Assembly (NCBI GenBank): GCA_013139755.1
Contig: WTAG01000687.1
Coordinates: forward strand, 1-7,748
From: Methylomarinum sp.
GTDB taxonomy: Bacteria; Pseudomonadota; Gammaproteobacteria; Methylococcales; Methylomonadaceae
Direction: 5' to 3'
DNA length: 7,748 nt
In this document: positions 6,267 to 7,748 of the stretch, piece by piece
Numbering within the stretch: the first letter of the stretch is position 1
Layout: each line of letters starts with the position of its first letter
Translations under genes and position numbers: made by a program
Notes under the pieces: generated by a model
Databases searched by the model: none
Told to the model about the DNA's origin: nothing
Seen by the model: the letters and a program-made list of their open reading frames with translations, nothing else

Positions 6267-7748
6267 TTGGGCCGATATCAAGAGGCGAATAAATGCCTGG
6301 ATACAGTCCAGGAGTTTCTGACTGGAATGACCGATAATGTACTAAAACGGCAGTGGTATGCTTTCAGGTTATTAAATGCCCTACGTTATACAACAGACCC
6401 TGCGGAATCAAGACAAGCTTTGCAATCCCGATTAACACCACTTTTGCAGCAGTTGGAAACCTGGGCTGCGTTAGGGCCTTTGCTAAAACCTTACCTGTCC
6501 TTATGTCATGCTGAATGGAATCGATGTTTTTCTGATTCCTCGGATACTGGTATGTATTATTTGCAGGCGATAGAACAGGCACGTGCACAAGACTATGTTT
6601 TTTTAGATGGCTTTATTAATGAATTATTTGCGCAATGGTTAATACAGAAAAGCTGGGTCAGTAGTCAACAATATTTGAAGCTAGCACTGCAACTGTATCG
6701 AGATTGTGCTTGCAAAGGAAAAGAAATTCAACTGCTGGAAACCTACCCGCAAATATTTAAAAACGAACCGAGTGTGTATTCTGAGGAACAGATCGATAGT
6801 GATGAAGGACATACCTTACCTGATCTTGATGTAGATTATCTAATTAAATCATCTCTGGCTTTGTCAGCTGAGACCGATCAAGTACAACTGCTGTCAAAGA
6901 TTATGAGTGTGGTTTTGGAATGTTCAGGTGCTCAACAGGGTTTTTTATTGCAGAAAAAAGATGAGGACTGGTTGTGTCTGAGTGAAAAACAGGTTAAAGA
7001 GAAAGCATCAGAAAATATAATTCCCGCCCCACTAAACGAAGTAAGCAATATTTGTCAGGGTATTGTGCATTATGTTAGTAGAACTCAAGAGAGTGTCGTG
7101 CTGGCTGATGCTCTTGAGTCTCCAGAGTTTCAAAATTTACCAGAGGTCTCAAACTACTCAATACGGTCTTTGTTATGTGTTCCTGTTATGCGTCAAGCTG
7201 ATTTAGTGGGGATATTGTATTTAGAAAATCGTTTATCACCTAGTGTGTTTACAGCAGATCGGGTACGAATGATTGAGTTACTTAGCTTGCAAATGGCTAT
7301 TTCCATAGAAAATGCCCGTCTGATATCGGAAATAAGCGAGTTCAATACGGAACTGGAACAACGGGTTCAGGAAATATCCCAGAAGAATAGGGAAAAAGAT
7401 CATTTGTTGATTCAACAGTCAAAATTAGCGACGATGGGTGAAATGATCAACAATATTGCCCATCAGTGGCGGCAGCCCTTAAACGCCTTAAGTTTGTTAC
7501 TTGGAAATTTACAGGATGCCAAACAGTTTGATCAATTGAGTTCAGAATATCTCGACCAGCAAATTGAAAATGGTTTTAACTATATAGACAAAATGTCTAA
7601 TACCATTAACGACTTCAGGGACTTTTTCAGTCCTCATAAAGTGCGTGAGGTCTTTAGTGTACGACAGGCCGTTGAAGATGCGATAGTTCTTGTGGAGGCA
7701 AGCTTTAAAGCGCATAGCATTCAGATCATCGTAGATATGCCAAAAGAT
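6267..7748 (+). pseudogene. C-terminal continuation of the hybrid sensor: TPR-like, GAF and HisKA domains; continues beyond the window
   Basis: The frame of the upstream gene continues after the TAG without another stop to the window edge. Counting the stop as codon 1118, codons 1119 to about 1305 finish the TPR-like helical region. Codons about 1310-1469 form a GAF domain, a small-ligand or sensory fold (LLSKIMSVVLECSGAQQGF near its start, SLLCVPVMRQADLVGILYLE near its end). A coiled coil follows (TELEQRVQEISQKNREKD), then the HisKA domain with the phospho-accepting His1517 in GEMINNIAHQWRQPLNAL. The ATP-binding catalytic domain must lie downstream. If translated separately, the best visible restart is ATG 6327, with AGGAG at 6310-6314 twelve bases upstream, a rather long gap. 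Otherwise it is the 3' part of a gene disrupted by one nonsense codon. The intact frame argues for a recent event, a sequencing error or continuing use. Confidence 0.75.
6310..6329 (+). promoter_or_regulatory. possible internal translation restart after the TAG
   Basis: AGGAG (6310-6314) lies twelve bases before an in-frame ATG (6327-6329), 61 bases after the TAG. The gap is longer than the usual 5-9 bases, so this would be a weak start. It is the first in-frame ATG after the stop and could allow a separate GAF-histidine kinase polypeptide to be made from the same transcript. Confidence 0.25.

Noticed and set aside
6364..6588. Minus-strand 74-residue frame
   Set aside because: It lies antisense to the TPR-like continuation of the hybrid sensor frame and has no domain or promoter support.
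7083..7119. 9-bp perfect inverted repeat ACTCAAGAG / CTCTTGAGT with a 19-base loop
   Set aside because: It is inside the GAF coding region with no T-run after it; one or two such repeats are expected by chance in a window of this length.
2913..7748. TAG at 6264 as evidence of pyrrolysine or a recoded amber genetic code
   Set aside because: Nothing nearby suggests recoding machinery, the other genes visible end with TAA or TGA, too few to infer a changed code, and a point mutation or sequencing error is simpler.

Overview
The window looks like AT-rich gammaproteobacterial chromosome. The protein families fit this (a MukB/MksB-type condensin, and a large kinase/ATPase/histidine kinase hybrid of the kind seen in methanotrophs and some other gammaproteobacteria as well as cyanobacteria), but genus cannot be decided from the sequence. 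There are two unrelated blocks that meet convergently at about 2207-2219. No rRNA, tRNA, CRISPR array, insertion sequence or phage gene was recognised.

Left block (1-2206, plus strand): the 3' end of a tightly overlapping operon. It holds the C-terminal ATPase head of an SMC-like protein (MukB/MksB/JetC type), then a 211-residue MksE/JetB-like protein, then a 408-residue MksF/JetA-like kleisin. The overlaps are 8 and 4 bases, so translation is probably coupled and the three products probably form one complex. Such complexes act in chromosome organisation (MksBEF, MukBEF) or, with a fourth nuclease subunit (MksG/JetD), in defence against plasmids (Wadjet). Here the order is SMC, then E, then F, the reverse of the usual F-E-B order, and no nuclease gene follows.

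Middle (2207-2912): a single-domain CheY-like response regulator on the minus strand, convergent with the kleisin gene and 13 bases from it. It is followed by a 333-base divergent intergenic region with several inverted repeats and one plausible promoter.

Right block (2913-7748, plus strand): one very long reading frame for a hybrid sensor protein. In order it has a serine/threonine kinase-like domain, a STAND/AAA-type ATPase, a winged-helix and TPR-like helical region, a GAF domain, a coiled coil and a HisKA dimerisation domain with an HQWRQPL H-box; the catalytic ATPase domain lies beyond the window. Two things stand out. The kinase-like domain has lost the catalytic aspartate of HRD (it reads HGG) and the glycine of DFG (it reads DFL), so it is probably a pseudokinase. 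The frame is also cut by one in-frame TAG at 6264-6266, after which it stays open for 494 codons to the end of the window. The gene is therefore either freshly broken, mis-sequenced, read through, or expressed as two polypeptides. The divergent response regulator is a reasonable candidate partner for the histidine kinase half, but this is inference from position only.
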